Part shown: positions 32,301-44,325 of the stretch, one piece after another
Layout: the number at the start of each line of letters is the position of its first letter
Numbering within the stretch: position 1 is the first letter of the stretch
From: Gigantopelta aegis
Lineage: Eukaryota; Mollusca; Gastropoda; Neomphalida; Peltospiridae
Direction of reading: 5' to 3'
NCBI RefSeq assembly: GCF_016097555.1
Contig: NC_054704.1
Span: forward strand, 30,258,023 to 30,322,022
Length of the DNA stretch: 64,000 nucleotides
Program-made: the position numbers and the translations under genes
The notes under the pieces: generated by a model
Told to the model about the DNA's origin: nothing
What the model saw: the letters and a program-made list of their open reading frames with translations, nothing else
Database searches by the model: none

Positions 32301-35300
32301 TAAAACTTATTCTTACCTTCCTTTTCTGCCAGGTCCAAAAAGTCTTTTCTTGTACTTTTGTTAGGATTGGTATTGTCAACAACAACACTCTTCCCTTTGG
32401 CAAGTGCTTCTTTGGCAACCTAACAATGTCATGGTCATAATAAAAGTACAGAAGAAACAAATAAAGACATTACAACATTGCTTTAAACTTTAAAGTTAAA
32501 GACTAATAATTTTATAATTACTACAAACTTCACGAGAACTAGACATTGCCTATTATTAGGGTGTTTTGAAGGATTCTAGTGATTATGAAACCCATAATCA
32601 TTTGACATGGAAAATGTTAATTGTAGTTATTCCTCCACTCTAGATTATGAAACATACATGTATGTGAAATCTGCATGGATTTGGCTTTGTCTTCATGTGT
32701 ACATAAAGAAGACATAATTATTGAATACATGTAGGTATTAAAGGTAAAATTAGCAAAATGCCACCCTAACAATTAACACAGCAATCACCATGGAGATTGA
32801 CTCAGTGTTTTACATTTTCTGTGGCATTTATTTTGCTGTGCAACTTTCAGTTTTCTATTTCACTTTTTTTAGTTAATTATTTTTTATTATGTAACTTTTT
32901 TGTTATTTTATTATTTTTGTAACCTTGACAAAATAAACTCCTCTCTTATATATTAACTGTAAAAAAATGTGTTGTTGCCATGTCCATTTTCTTAATTGCC
33001 AGGGTTGAAATGCAAAATTTGATCTTGAATAAACTACATTTTTATCTTTTCCTCTGAATGTATGAAATTTTAAAAATGAAAATTACCTTAACACATTTGG
33101 CCTGTGTTCCCATAGTGTCTTTGTTGACAGCCACATATCCTTGAGGTTCAAAGTAACGTTTTCTTAAAGAACTTTTTCCTGATGCTGGTGGACCAACCAT
33201 TATCACAATTTCTTGACTCTAAAAAAGTGAATAATATGTAATAAATAACAAGAGAAACAAAAATAAAAACACTATTCTTTTATTTATTTATTTATTTATT
33301 TATAAGAGATTTTTGGAGGTTTACAAATGTTGTCTAAAACATGAGTTTGTTGACTGGTGCTAATGGTGCAGAAGTTCAGGAGATCAATGATACTCGCAAT
33401 CAATTCAGTTCAGAATTAATTAAATGCCTAGGAGTTTTCATCTTCTTGAAAAAAGGCAGGATTGCATGGCAGCTGATTGACTAAATGGCTCAACAAAATA
33501 GGCGTATTGTTTGAAGATATATGCATCAAGAAAAACCCGACATAAACAAAACAGAGGACCATAGAGATAATTAGAAAGGAAACCTACTGCTGCTACACCA
33601 TGGGCTACTTTTTTTATTCAGCAGCAAGTGATCTTTTATATGTAGCATTTCACACACACCATTGCCTTTGTTACTCCAGTTGTGGAGGACTGGCTGGAAT
33701 GAGAAATATCCCAATGGTCCCACTGAAGGGAATTGAAAATAGATGATTGCATATCAGCCAAGTGCTTTACCAGAGCTGCGTCTTACCCCAGCTGCAATCC
33801 AGAGTATGTACATAACCTAAGATAGAAAACAATTGAATAACTTACCTCACTGTGGTATGTAATCGTTTTGTTGTTAACAGGCTTTATCTTCAGATAGGCC
33901 TCCGCGTCAAGTGATCCCCATTTAAATGGAGCTGCAGACTCACTCATAAAATACTCTTCAGGAGTGTAGAACTCTGTAAAAATCAATTAAGAAACAAACA
34001 TAACTTTTAAAACTGTATTTAACAAGAGATTTTATACTAATATTATCTTTCTTCTTAAGTTTTGCAACTCATAGGTGTTGCAAGTGGGAGACACTGTTCC
34101 CCCACAAACTGGGGCCAGAATAGACAGTACTCCTACCCAATTGAAAGGGGAATTAATAACTTCCCCTCCCCCATCACCACATTGCTGGCATCTTCCAAAT
34201 ATGATGCACCTGACAATTTTCCAATATTTAAAAGGAAACAAACTTAATAATTTTGATTGCCTTTACCCTCAATATGTTGTTATTATATAAAATTAAAAAC
34301 GCAGACCTCCTTGTGAAAATAAAACTCACGGAAGTGATTAATCACTCCCCTAACTGATTATGGGGAGACATTTAAGATATTACCATATTTGATAACATAT
34401 AAATTCACATGCTAAGGGGAGGTAAAAAACATTATGCTCCTTGAACTAGTCTCAGGGAAGTGGTGGGGAGCTAGAGGTCAGATCAGGTTATAGGGGTTTA
34501 CGTGCACATTCAGAACAAGCTGTTGTAGTGCACGACTGTCATGAGTGTAAGTGCCGGCCTTGGTTGGCTCCTCTAACCTGGACAGGAGGTGAGCTAGAAT
34601 GATAGCTCTCCTTAACTAGCGAGGTCTGAAAAACAATGAATGACCCTAGAGAACCAGATATCCATGGATGTAGACAAACTCACTAATTCCAATATTGGCA
34701 GCAAACATCCTGTCACTGCAGGAGAAATCTTTGGGTTTTTCTGCTGCCCATGCCTTGGCCCTTCCTGCTGCATCACCAACAAAAATGGACTTGTTGACGT
34801 CAACCTAAAAAAAAAAAAAAAAAAAAATAATTTAAAAGAAGAAGAAAAAAGGTGGATAACAATTTTTATATTTTCTATCCTGCTGATTATTTTATCATTA
34901 TTGTTCAAATTTTACCTATGAGCAAATGGTCAAAATACTCGCAGCAAATGGGCCAATATGGCCCCTAGCACAAGATTAAAAAATATATATTTAAATCTTC
35001 TTTTTTTTAAACTATAAAATAACAGCCACAATTGTTTTTAAAGTAAGATATTAAATGCCATCATATTAATTTTGTCACCTTCTCTAACATTTTTGTTGCT
35101 TTGGTTAAATTGATTCAAATTATTTGCCACCTGTGAAATTCTTTATTTTTTATGGGCTTAAATTTCTGTGGTTTTGCTAAATATACATTTCATTGGGTAC
35201 TTAAATTTGTGGATCAAAAAGGTAATATCATAAATTTATATTTTAAGTATGTCATGTATTATATTGTTGTTGTATCCTTAAATTCATTGACTGCAATAGT

Positions 35301-36023
35301 CGACAAAAATTAGCCCATCACGAATAAAAATGACCTTACAATAGCTGCTGAATGTAAAGCATACACTAGTTGAGATGAGGTCATGCATTCAAAGGCCAAT
35401 ATGGAACATGTCATGCCTTCACCCACACAGCAAAATCTAATTTGATAAACTCACCTTGATACCACCATTACAGTTATCCACAAAGTAATCCCACATCAGC
35501 GTGCCCGGTTTGCGATAATGATTCGTTCCAGTGCAGATAAAGGCCTGCAACATATTAAAATAATCTTGAAATTCTGAGGACAATGAAACATATCGTGTAT
35601 TGTCAGATTAATCAGAAATGACTTTAATAATCAGCGTTTGGCCGTATTACAATATAGTGGAATGAAAGACAGTGTCATATTTAAAGCATAAATCTATGAG
35701 ATGAAGAATCTGGGAGGGTGATATGCAACCCCCACTCCATCCCACCCCACCCCACCCCAACCATGACTATAAGAACCATAACTATAAGAAACAGAGTATT
35801 TTTCAGTGTATAGATTTCGATTTTTTGTCTGTCCCCAGTGAAGTGCTATCCAATATAACTATAATCTAAAGGTGACTTCCCAAACTGTAGATATATACAT
35901 TTAATTTTATAGCATGGTCAAAAGGTTTCCACAAACAGTCATATTTGTATAGTGTATTTATACAAAGACAGGTAGAGGTCAATGGTTTATTTGAAAGGAA
36001 CACTGGCATAGCCAGGATTTTAT

Positions 36024-36065
<42 letters not shown>

Positions 36066-37289
36066 CCATATTGGGGAGGGGCCAACCACACTGTGTATGT
36101 ACCTAGAATAACGGGGTGTGGAGGAGGACATGGAATAAAGAATCATGGTCTAGTAATATATAATCTTCTCTTCCCACCCCGACCATACTGACAATGTCAA
36201 TTTGTGTATGAAACTTGTTACCATCAATTGCCACAAAGACGTTCTGGATCCTCATAGACAATGGACTTGTACTTGTGGACAAGGGGTAGTAGGGGAGAAT
36301 GGCTCACCCCAACTCTAAAGTTGAGGTGGCAACAATATATATATGCATGTGTTTCCCCATCCCCTAAGTTGAATGGTGAATTAATATACTCCCCCCCCCC
36401 CCCCCCCCCACCCCACCCCACCCCATTATTGGCATCTTCCAATGCCTGTGACCCTCTCCTATTCACCTAACCTGAACTGGAATACTAAGCTGTTTGATGA
36501 TATCTTCAATCTTGTCTTTGATGTCATTTGGATTTGTTTTCTGTTTCTCAATCCCGGCCTGGTTGGTGAAGAACACAACTCTGTAACCATCGGCATCGAG
36601 TGATTTTAACTTTGCAGGAACCATCTCATCCCACCATTCCCAGTCTTTAGCACCTGTATGAGTAGATAATTATATAATTCAATACAGCTCTGTACTTTGT
36701 TATACAGCATTCAGAGAAATGGGTGGCAAGCCATCATGCCAGATCAGACAATAAAATTTTAATTTGTTTCATATATTTTTGTTTTAAATAAACAAAACTT
36801 TTAATCATATTAATGTATTAAGTCAACCAAATTCAATTTATGAAGCTTTATTATTGTTTTCACCCCATAAAAATCTGTTACATGTAATATGTAATTTTTT
36901 ATTTATGCATAAACGATTAAAAGTAGGTCATTGTAAATGATTGTATATTAGTTGTTGATAAAACAATTTTGCTTATATTCCAAATGTCCTCTAGTGGACT
37001 TGTATAATAAATTTACAATATTATAAGATTTTGATTTCATACCAGTAGCAAATTTCCGCCCACTTGCTGTTTTGATAACGGTAAAATCTATATCAAAACC
37101 GACCACTTTGGTTCGTCCCGGTAAAGAATCGGAGCTTAGACTAATTAAGGGACAGAGTCCCTTTAATTCTTGTCCGACTTGTGCCCATTTCAAGCCATGA
37201 GCCAAGTCAGTCTCTCCTTTAGCCTTCTTGACGGCCAGTGCCGTGTTTTCGACCGCCTTCCTTTTGAGGTTTTTAGAACGAGCGCTCAT
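29339..37289 (-). CDS. PNKP: Polynucleotide kinase 3'-phosphatase
   Basis: Restores 3'-OH and 5'-phosphate at DNA breaks for ligation in single- and double-strand break repair; nuclear. Exons in transcript order: 37289-37043, 36653-36472, 35544-35455, 34804-34684, 33973-33846, 33218-33087, 32419-32317, 29586-29339 (TAA). All have GT/AG borders and phases agree, giving 416 residues from the start MSARSKN (ATG 37289, A at -3). In-frame upstream ATGs at 37307 and 37370 would add 6 or 27 residues. Phosphatase (HAD) motifs: [41 protein letters not shown]. Kinase motifs: Walker [10 protein letters not shown], then [12 protein letters not shown] and VVVDNTNP; the end has [11 protein letters not shown]. 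Basic, lysine-rich N-terminus (residues 4-24) could be an NLS. Human PNKP (about 520 aa) starts with an FHA domain; none is seen here or in the 4 kb upstream. Motif I has F where G is usual. Confidence 0.94.
29818..30199 (-). repeat. SINE (head A, tail 2) between 38-bp direct repeats
   Basis: The SINE itself (about 29868-30152) reads on the minus strand from head GTAGCCCAGTGGTAAAA to tail GTTAAACAAAACAAAC. Around it, a 38-base sequence starting AAATGCTTTGATCGATCAAA occurs at 29818-29855 and again at 30162-30199 with two mismatches. Confidence 0.85.
30755..31222 (-). repeat. Chimeric, interrupted SINE
   Basis: Minus-strand tail 2 pieces (TTTAACGACATCAAAG; GTTGGATGTCTAACATTTGG) and core/head pieces (CCCGCTACATTTTTTTTAGC; GGGATCGATCC) are separated by a plus-strand tail 1 end (ACAACTGTAAATAAAATGTG, about 30806-30862) and by about 150 bases of other sequence (30930-31085). 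Several insertion or recombination steps are implied. In a PNKP intron. Confidence 0.7.
33560..33790 (-). repeat. Diverged SINE in PNKP intron
   Basis: AGGAAACCTACTGCTGC, GCAGCAAGTGATCTTTTATA, GGCTGGAATGAGAAATA and GTGCTTTACCAG follow the SINE order on the minus strand with many changes. It ends 56 bases from the exon at 33846. Confidence 0.75.
34062..34210. repeat. Repeat block shared by two PNKP introns
   Basis: AATTGAAAGGGGAATTAATA, then ACTTCCCCTCCCCCATCACC and TGGCATCTTCCAA, parallels 36265-36445 (AGTTGAATGGTGAATTAATA, then poly-C and TGGCATCTTCCAA). A dispersed repeat or an old local duplication. Confidence 0.55.
36027..36061. repeat. Poly-G tract, 35 bases
   Basis: An uninterrupted G run in a PNKP intron; the length may be unreliable because such runs are hard to sequence. 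Confidence 0.9.
36265..36445. repeat. Second copy of the PNKP intron repeat block
   Basis: Parallels 34062-34210. It includes a poly-C tract at about 36390-36409 followed by CCCCA units and ends 27 bases before the exon at 36472. Confidence 0.55.
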
Positions 37290-37374
37290 TCTAGCTATTA
37301 ATTTCATAATGAGGTTCGAACATTGACCCACTGGTGTTATATACACCTGTGGTGACATGTCCAAACACATTTAG

Positions 37375-37382
37375 TGACGTCA
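37375..37382. promoter_or_regulatory. Palindromic CRE (TGACGTCA) upstream of PNKP
   Basis: A perfect TGACGTCA (CREB/ATF site) 86 bases upstream of the preferred PNKP start. Full CREs close to a start codon are typical of broadly expressed animal promoters. If used, transcription starts between here and 37289, making the upstream ATGs at 37370 and 37307 5' UTR or alternative starts. Confidence 0.4.
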
Positions 37383-37693
37383 AGTGTAAACATTGAGCTA
37401 GCGTGTTCGAACAAGAGTAGGTAAAGATCGACAACTCTTCGTTGACTTGAAATTAAAAATAATTTGCTTGTCCCGCCCCACACTTATCAATATAATTATT
37501 TAAGTAGTTTCTTCGTCCATGATCCTTTATTAAATAAGTTTATTTGATCTTTAATTTACATCACTATTGATCAAAGCACCATATACAATAAATACAATGT
37601 CAGGTTCGGATCCAGGTTTTTTTTTTTTAGGGGTGGTGGGGTGGGGTGGGGTGTGACCAACGAAACTCATGAAGACAGCAACTTAATGAGGTG

Positions 37694-37695
<2 letters not shown>

Positions 37696-37728
<33 letters not shown>
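37696..37728. repeat. Poly-T tract, 33 bases
   Basis: Uninterrupted T run in the PNKP-NCOA6 intergenic region. Confidence 0.9.
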
Positions 37729-37731
<3 letters not shown>

Positions 37732-37943
37732 CCAGTAAAAAGGAACACTTGAATTTATTTAGGGGGCGGGTCCTGGGTCCACCTCTTATGTTTGAACTAC
37801 TATGCACATATTTAGGATCTATTAATTAAAGTATTTGTAGACTGAAACATTAAAACAAAAACAAAAGCTAACTACAGAACGTCAATCTAAAATATAAAAA
37901 AAACCCACTAACACTTTCAAAATTTTATCTTTGCATATGCCAG

Positions 37944-38256
37944 GAAATGTTTTATTTAACGACGCACTTTTATTTACGGTTATATGGCGTCGGACATATG
38001 GTTAAGGACCACACAGATTTTGAGAGAGGAAACCCGCTGTCGCCACTTCATGGGTTACTCTTTGTGATTAGCAGCAAGGGATTTTTTTTTATATGTACCA
38101 ATCCACAGACAGGATAACGCATACCACGGCCTTTGATATACCAATCGTGGTGCACTGGCTGGAGCGAGAAATAGTCCAATGGGCCCACCAACGGGGATCG
38201 ATCCCAGACCGATCGCGCATCAAGCGAACGCTTTGCCACTGGGCTACGTCCCGCCC
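37944..38256 (-). repeat. Full-length SINE, head A / core / tail 1
   Basis: The best preserved head: minus strand GGGGCGGGACGTAGCCCAG, then GGGATCGATCCC. Tail ends GTCGTTAAATAAAACATT. Direct repeats TGCATATGCCAG at 37932-37943 and 38257-38268 mark the insertion. Confidence 0.92.
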
Positions 38257-39394
38257 CTGCATATGCCAGAATCCACAGGAAGTATTGACAATAAATAGGC
38301 CCCATAAGGCTGATCGAATGTGCACATCATAGCCTGAATAGCTAGAATATATTACAGAATTATAAATCATTTTAATCCATGATGTGTCGTATGATGTCTG
38401 CCATGCTTTCTCCCTTCTTTTTCTTTCTTTCATTCTTTTTTCTTTCTTTTTTACTTTTGTTTTTCTTAAAACAAACAAAAACCCCACTCTTTATGAGTCC
38501 CTAATCGAATGTCATATAATCCTGATCAAACAGCTTTTGTAGTTGGCTTATCTGACGGGCACGAATGCAGTAGATTATATTTATATTACATCTCCAAAAA
38601 ACAGGTTTAACATATTTTAACGTCTTTTCCAACTAAAATGCGTTTACGATGCTTGCACCTACAGTTTAACTTGTATGCGTCATAAAGCATTATCAGTTTT
38701 ATGTTAACGTATGCGTCACAGGGCAATCAATTTCGTTCATCCTTTCATTGCATAGTATGGCTGTGCCGACCGGGTGATCACCAAGGTGCCGCCAATTGCG
38801 CACGCAATCGTAGTTTAAAATGTGCTGAGATGTCGTTAAGATGACAAGCAGTACTACATCTAACTTGCTGGCATGTTGTAAACTCAAACATATGCATGCA
38901 GTGCAGCTCTAATGTTTAACTTGTGCAAAGACATATATCATCAACAACAAAATTACAGGGGAAAAGTACATTGTTTTGAACATTGTATGTTTCTCACTTC
39001 CATTACCATATATAATTAAGATCTTGAAATGGTTTCATGCATATTATGTTTCATACATGCCCACCCCAAACTTTATATGTAGCAAACAAATAACGTATTT
39101 TTTTTTTACTACATCATAAACTATATTTATATACTATTGATGGCATATCATATTTACTAATTTTCGCAATTGTGTTATATCTGTACTATTACCAATATTA
39201 TAATTATACTATTTTTGCTCCTGTATATCATGTCCTACCAAAACACATGTCCTCATATGCCGTAGAATACGGCCTGAGTGTAATAATAATATAACAATCT
39301 TGTTAAACAAATATTCCATTCTTTTCTTTATTGCCACACACTCTCGATATAATCTTAATCTTAATGTACATTATCACCGAGTGTTAGTTTGCAA

Positions 39395-39535
39395 ACATAG
39401 TATTTAGCGCCTTGCTAAATTTTCACAAAGACCGGAAATATTATAGGAATTTTACCTTATCCGTTCTAAATTAACATCTTGGTTTTTGGTCTATTACATC
39501 ACTGGAAGAGATTATTCCGGTCTTTGCTCTGTGGA
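39395..39535. mobile_element. Small inverted-repeat element
   Basis: CACAAAGACCGGAAATATT near the left end pairs with ATTCCGGTCTTTG near the right end; about 115 bases between the outer matches. Boundaries uncertain. Confidence 0.4.
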
Positions 39536-39637
39536 ATTCCTTTTAAAGCGTTTCCATATTACCTAACACCCTTGTAAAAGACAATACAAATCGAACGACT
39601 CCGACAGACACAGAAAGAAATATGGTAATTGCTAGAA

Positions 39638-39988
39638 CACTTTTTATGTAGACCTATATTATTTCACTTTTTATGTAGACCTATATTATTTCACTTTTTA
39701 TGTAGACCTATATTATTTCACTTTTTATGTAGACCTATATTATTTCACTTTTTATGTAGACCTATATTATTTCACTTTTTATGTAGACCTATATTATTTC
39801 ACTTTTTATGTAGACCTATATTATTTCACTTTTTATGTAGACCTATATTATTTCACTTTTTATGTAGACCTATATTATTTCACTTTTTATGTAGACCTAT
39901 ATTATTTCACTTTTTATGTAGACCTATATTATTTCACTTTTTATGTAGACCTATATTATTTCACTTTTTATGTAGACCTATATTATTT
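39638..39988. repeat. 27-bp minisatellite, 13 identical copies
   Basis: The unit CACTTTTTATGTAGACCTAT plus ATTATTT repeats 13 times without a difference I can see, then breaks at TTTTTATTTTGG. As 27 is a multiple of 3, it reads as 13 copies of HFLCRPILF; nothing suggests it is translated. Perfect identity implies recent expansion or gene conversion. Confidence 0.96.
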
Positions 39989-40148
39989 CACTTTTTATTT
40001 TGGTCTACCATGGAAGCCGTACTGGAATATTTTAAATTTAGATGACAATAAAGTAGTACAGTTATGAAATATATAAATGGGAAATTAGCAACAATTTAAA
40101 TGGTAGGCCCTATTTTATAAAGTCAATTTTTTTATTGATAAATGTATA

Positions 40149-40228
40149 AATCATCGGCTATAATATTGGATGTCAAACAACTGGTAATTTTGACATATAT
40201 AGAAATATTTTATATGCACCATCCCAAG
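40149..40228 (-). repeat. SINE tail 2 fragment
   Basis: ATCATCGGCTATAATATTGG, then ATGTCAAACAACTGGTAATT and TTTTATATGCACCATCCCA on the plus strand. Confidence 0.7.
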
Positions 40229-40277
40229 CTATGGGTGTCAATCGGTGGGAAACGATGGAAACGTATCATCTCGAGGT

Positions 40278-41335
40278 TGGGGGGGGGGGGGGGGGTAGCA
40301 TACGAAATGGGGGGGGGGGAGGGGAGTAGCATAAGAAATGTAGGGGGAGGGGTAGCATAAGAAATATCCCCAAACTTTTTTTTATTTCAGAAGAAACAAA
40401 ATATTTGCTGGCATATAGCGTAACTGATCACAATTTCGTCATTCATCCATTTTTTTAGTCACAATATTTAAATAAATGCAGCCAACAATTATTTTAAGTA
40501 GCCTGCAATATCGACAAAAATGACATGTATTTTATAAGGACTTTGATATATAAGATGCAACTGAGCACTGGAAAAGTAAACTTTCTGTTTATCAAGTGTA
40601 TGTTTTTAAGATGACTGAGCTAACATATAATTGACTTCTAATTAATGATGAGGTTGAATATAGGCCTAGGCCTAACTCAGTAATAAAGCATTTGCCTATC
40701 CTCATGTGCGATGGGTCACCCTAAGTAGATCCCCCCGCCCCGTCTCAATCATTATCACGGAACTGGTAGTCCTACATCAAAAGCAATGGAATGTGCTGTC
40801 CAAATTCATCCATTTCTGGGGGGTTTTGGTATGAGTAGCGGTAGTCGGTTTTTTTTCTCTCTCGTGCTTCTATAATAAGTGTGAAAAGTACTATATTAGG
40901 CCACTTAAAAAAAGTAAATTATAAACATTTTTAAAATGTAGGCTATATGAGCCTCCTTTTTTTCCCCTAGGCAAGTGGGAGGTTTTTAAATTTTATATTA
41001 CCGGGTAGACCTATTATTTTTAAAAAAGTAAAACAAAACAAAACAAAAGTAAAACAAAAAAATATAGTTTGAAGGTAAATGCTGGTTCCTGAAGAATAAC
41101 TTTGGTCACAACTTCAAAATGCATGGTTACCCCCCCCCCCAATAATAATAATAAAAAACCACACAAAAACCCGCCCCAAAACCACAACCCCCTCCAAAAA
41201 AAAAACCCCCCCCCCCAAAAAAAAAAAAAAAAAAAAAAACACACTACAAAACAAACAAAAACCCAAACAAACATCAAAACAAAAAAGCAAAACATTTACC
41301 ATATTTTTTTTTTTTGGGGGGGGGGGGGGGGGGAA
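40278..41335. other. Homopolymer-rich intergenic stretch
   Basis: Contains G tracts at about 40279-40325 and 41316-41334, C and A tracts at 41132-41240, and no gene. The A- and C-rich part (41132-41300) is open in two frames purely through composition. Confidence 0.7.
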
Positions 41336-41728
41336 ATATAATGCAGCCGTACATTAAAAACCAAATAGGCGGAGTTTAAGTGAGATGAGGAGTAGTTAAC
41401 CAGATAAAACTTTCCTTTCAAATTAAATAGGCTAGTTACCTAGTAGGCCTACGTGTACATGCATGCACTTAGAATTTAATTTCTTTATTATTTTTAATCT
41501 TGTACATATTGTAATATGCACATAATCAATTTTATTATATTGTATGAAGTTAATCTATACATTAATCTATATTATTTTAAATTTAGGTAGGCTAACTGTA
41601 ACAATGACTTTAAAGTTAAATTGATATGACTTCTCAGGTCAAATGACCTCTGTGCCGACTTTGACCTTTGATGATCTCCCAGCTAGCGCCACCCTGACCA
41701 ACATCACTCCCAGAATTCTCATGACGAT

Positions 41729-41763
41729 TGCGCATGCGTGTTTTTGCCATTGCAAATGGCGGC
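41729..41763 (+). promoter_or_regulatory. NRF-1 and YY1 type sites, likely NCOA6 promoter
   Basis: TGCGCATGCGT at 41729-41739 fits the NRF-1 consensus, and CAAATGGCGGC at 41753-41763 fits YY1. This pair, close together, is common at start sites of animal housekeeping genes, with YY1 just inside the transcript. A good splice donor (CAG/GTAAAT) follows at 41828/41829. Assigned to NCOA6 because it is the next plus-strand gene and the phase fits; the 13-kb intron in between is not proven. Confidence 0.5.
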
Positions 41764-41828
41764 ACTTGTTATTGTTTAATGGCGTACATGATACGGGGAC
41801 ATTTACAAAAGAATTGACACCTTCACAG
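41740..41828 (+). other. Putative NCOA6 exon 1 (5' UTR) with a short uORF
   Basis: From just after the NRF-1 site to the donor at 41829. The YY1-like site contains ATGGCGGCA, which opens a 7-codon uORF ending in TAA (41756-41779). A different frame is open through the whole exon and, if spliced at 41828 to 55103, stays in frame with the main NCOA6 frame; its last ATG is at 41721, probably upstream of the start site. Exon limits are inferred. Confidence 0.4.
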
Positions 41829-43135
41829 GTAAATGTTAAAGAAAGTATATATAAATTATATTGATTGACTTTTTATGAATCCTTTAACCTGGGTATAATG
41901 CTCCCGTGAGCCATTTTTGCAGCTGTAGTTTTGCAATTTGAGAAGAACCGTGCGACCCCATTCCTTCATTTGCCAGCGGGGAAGCAGCCGATTTGCTGTC
42001 ATTTTACACGGATGTTTTTAGATCTAAAACATTAATGCATGTGCACAATGGCAGGATATACCCTATATTTATTATTTTGGTGTATACATGTCTGCTACCG
42101 CACATGTGTTGATGCTCACAAATATTTTTCGGCTTGCACATTACATTGAAACTTTCGCTACATTTCGCGCATGTTTTTGTATTTTTACTGTACCAGCGGA
42201 TATTTTTACTTGACAGTTGAATAAATAAAATGTACAAAAACTGAATACTATTTATTGTTATTTTCTTGTTATAGTTGCATGTATCCATCTTACTCAAATT
42301 GCAACATATGCAGTGTTATTTTTGGACAAGCATTGGGGTGAGTTAATTCCCTTGTATTACTATGAATACTCTACCAGTATTGAATAACCACATTGTGCTA
42401 CTGATTTCACAATTGATTTTAAAATGATTTACTTTTATATTGTTCTTATCAATCATTTGTTTTATGTTTAAATTATTTGGCAGAGTGATATACCAAGGTT
42501 TGATCTTGACAACAATGACGCCAGTGGAAAATTATTTTTTTTGCAGCTGAATAAAAAGTATTGCTGTCGGATGATGGGATAAGTTATGGATTTTAATGTT
42601 TCCAATTTTAGTAAATTATGGTTTTCTAAAGTTTTCGGTTGCTATCAGGTCATGGTACTACAAATGAACCAAAATTCATATGGACTGCTTTACAAATATG
42701 CCCAAAAGTTAACAAATGTTGTTAAAGAAAATAATGAATGTTTAATGGCATGAAAAACACACCGGCTTGATGAAAGATTTATCCTATATTGGAAAAGCTT
42801 TCAGTTGTTTTTATTACAAAAAATGTGGTCTTGTGCTAAATTTTCACAGTGCTGTTAGTGTCATATTCAGAGTAATTCTGGTTAAAGGCAGTTTTTCTCC
42901 ACATAAAAAGTTTTGCATGCGAGTGAGTGCAATGGCCTGCATCATACTCTACATATTGGGTTGATTAAAATGAGATTCACAGAAATATTATTGCTCATTG
43001 ACCAAGCTAAAGATATCCACAAAAGACCAATATAATACTGTCAAATATTACACGATTGATGAACCTTTGTTTCGGCTTTACAAAGTGAAACACCCCCCCC
43101 CCCCCCCAATATATAGAGTGTATTCTGATGTCAGA

Positions 43136-43277
43136 GGCATGATTTAGCTCAGTCGGTTGAGTGCTCGTTGATGGGCTTGTGGCACGATATTGAACCACCT
43201 GGGTAGATCCATTCAACTGATTGTTTTTTTTCTCTTTCCAACCCATGCACCACAACTGGTCAAAAGGCATAGCATGT
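43136..43277 (+). repeat. SINE, first half (head B and part of core)
   Basis: GATTTAGCTCAGTCGGTTGA, TTGAACCACCTGGG, CCATTCAACTGATTG and CCACAACTGGTCAAAAGGC. It breaks at GCATGT (43272-43277) and resumes at 44326 after an insertion. Confidence 0.85.
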
Positions 43278-44325
43278 CAAGGCACAATATTTCACGCGAA
43301 CCACTGTTCTGTTCACGTGTCGGTTACGCAAACTTAAATTTACGCAAACTGCTTACGTCATGACCTGTAAACGTTTAGAAATTAAACTTGCAAACTTCAC
43401 GATTACAGGACGTTTATTCACGCAGACATACTACTAGTATTTCGACAAATGTTTTAGGCTGAATTTTAGATACTTTGATAAGCAGCAAACCAGTAAACAA
43501 TGTTATATTGCAAAAGTTTTAATTTGCAACCAGTCTAAAGTAAATGTTCAGTATAGAGTCGAGCCAAAAGTTTAAAAGAAATGTGCTGAGACCGCTGGGG
43601 AAGGCTAAATTATCTGCTGCTATTAACAGGAATCCAAAAGTGTCACAAAAATTGAAAAATACTAACATCACATAATGAGCTTTAAAAAAACAAATATTGA
43701 GAACGTCACAGTAGTATAGAAGTTCCATCGATAAAGTGAAAGTTACATAGCTACTGCAAAACGAAAATAAGAATCCCTCCAAATGATTATGTATCCATTT
43801 CAAAGACGTAGCGCCCGTTACGCACAGTAGGCATGTGCGTAATGCAAAAACAAAATCCGGTAATAGGTCGAGGCTGTCTGTAATTGTTCTATAAAATATC
43901 CTCTTAAAATTGACTCGAAAAAAGATAGGAAAAAAAATGCTCAGAATGCATCTACAGCGGTCCTGAGTTTCAAATTTTTCACACGGGGAGGCCCTCCAAA
44001 TCCCCCCCGCTCAGGAACGCCTTTGGCGTGCGTATTTTGTTTTAGTACTGGGGCTGATATTCAATTCTTTTACAATATTGTTAACTTTACCAAGCATTAA
44101 AGAATTTTTTTTTTGTAAAATGTTCACTTTTGTATTTTGTTTTAACTTTATGTTTGAGCTAAAAACTGTGTATTTAAAATATAATTTCAACGTAATTTTG
44201 AGGTAACCGATCAGGTAACCCACGGGTTACGCAAATATAATTCACATAACCAAACAATTGGTTACCTAGGTAAAAACCACGTGAACCGCCTTCCGGTTAC
44301 CTCAGATTTCGAAATATTGTCCCCT
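43278..44325. mobile_element. TIR element inside a SINE, 1048 bp
   Basis: Left end CAAGGCACAATATTTC and right end (inverse: AGGGGACAATATTTCGAAAT) match over the ACAATATTTC core. GCATGT flanks both sides (43272-43277, 44326-44331). GGTTACGCAAA and GTTCACGTG words recur inverted inside. No transposase frame. Its end structure resembles that of 46547-47494. Confidence 0.7.

Noticed and set aside
34470..34625. Possible further SINE (AGGTCAGATCAGG ... CCGGCCTTGGTTGG)
   Set aside because: Has a repeat-like look but I found no second copy in the window to support it.
39629..40045. 138-residue frame of HFLCRPILF repeats
   Set aside because: A direct translation of the 27-bp minisatellite.
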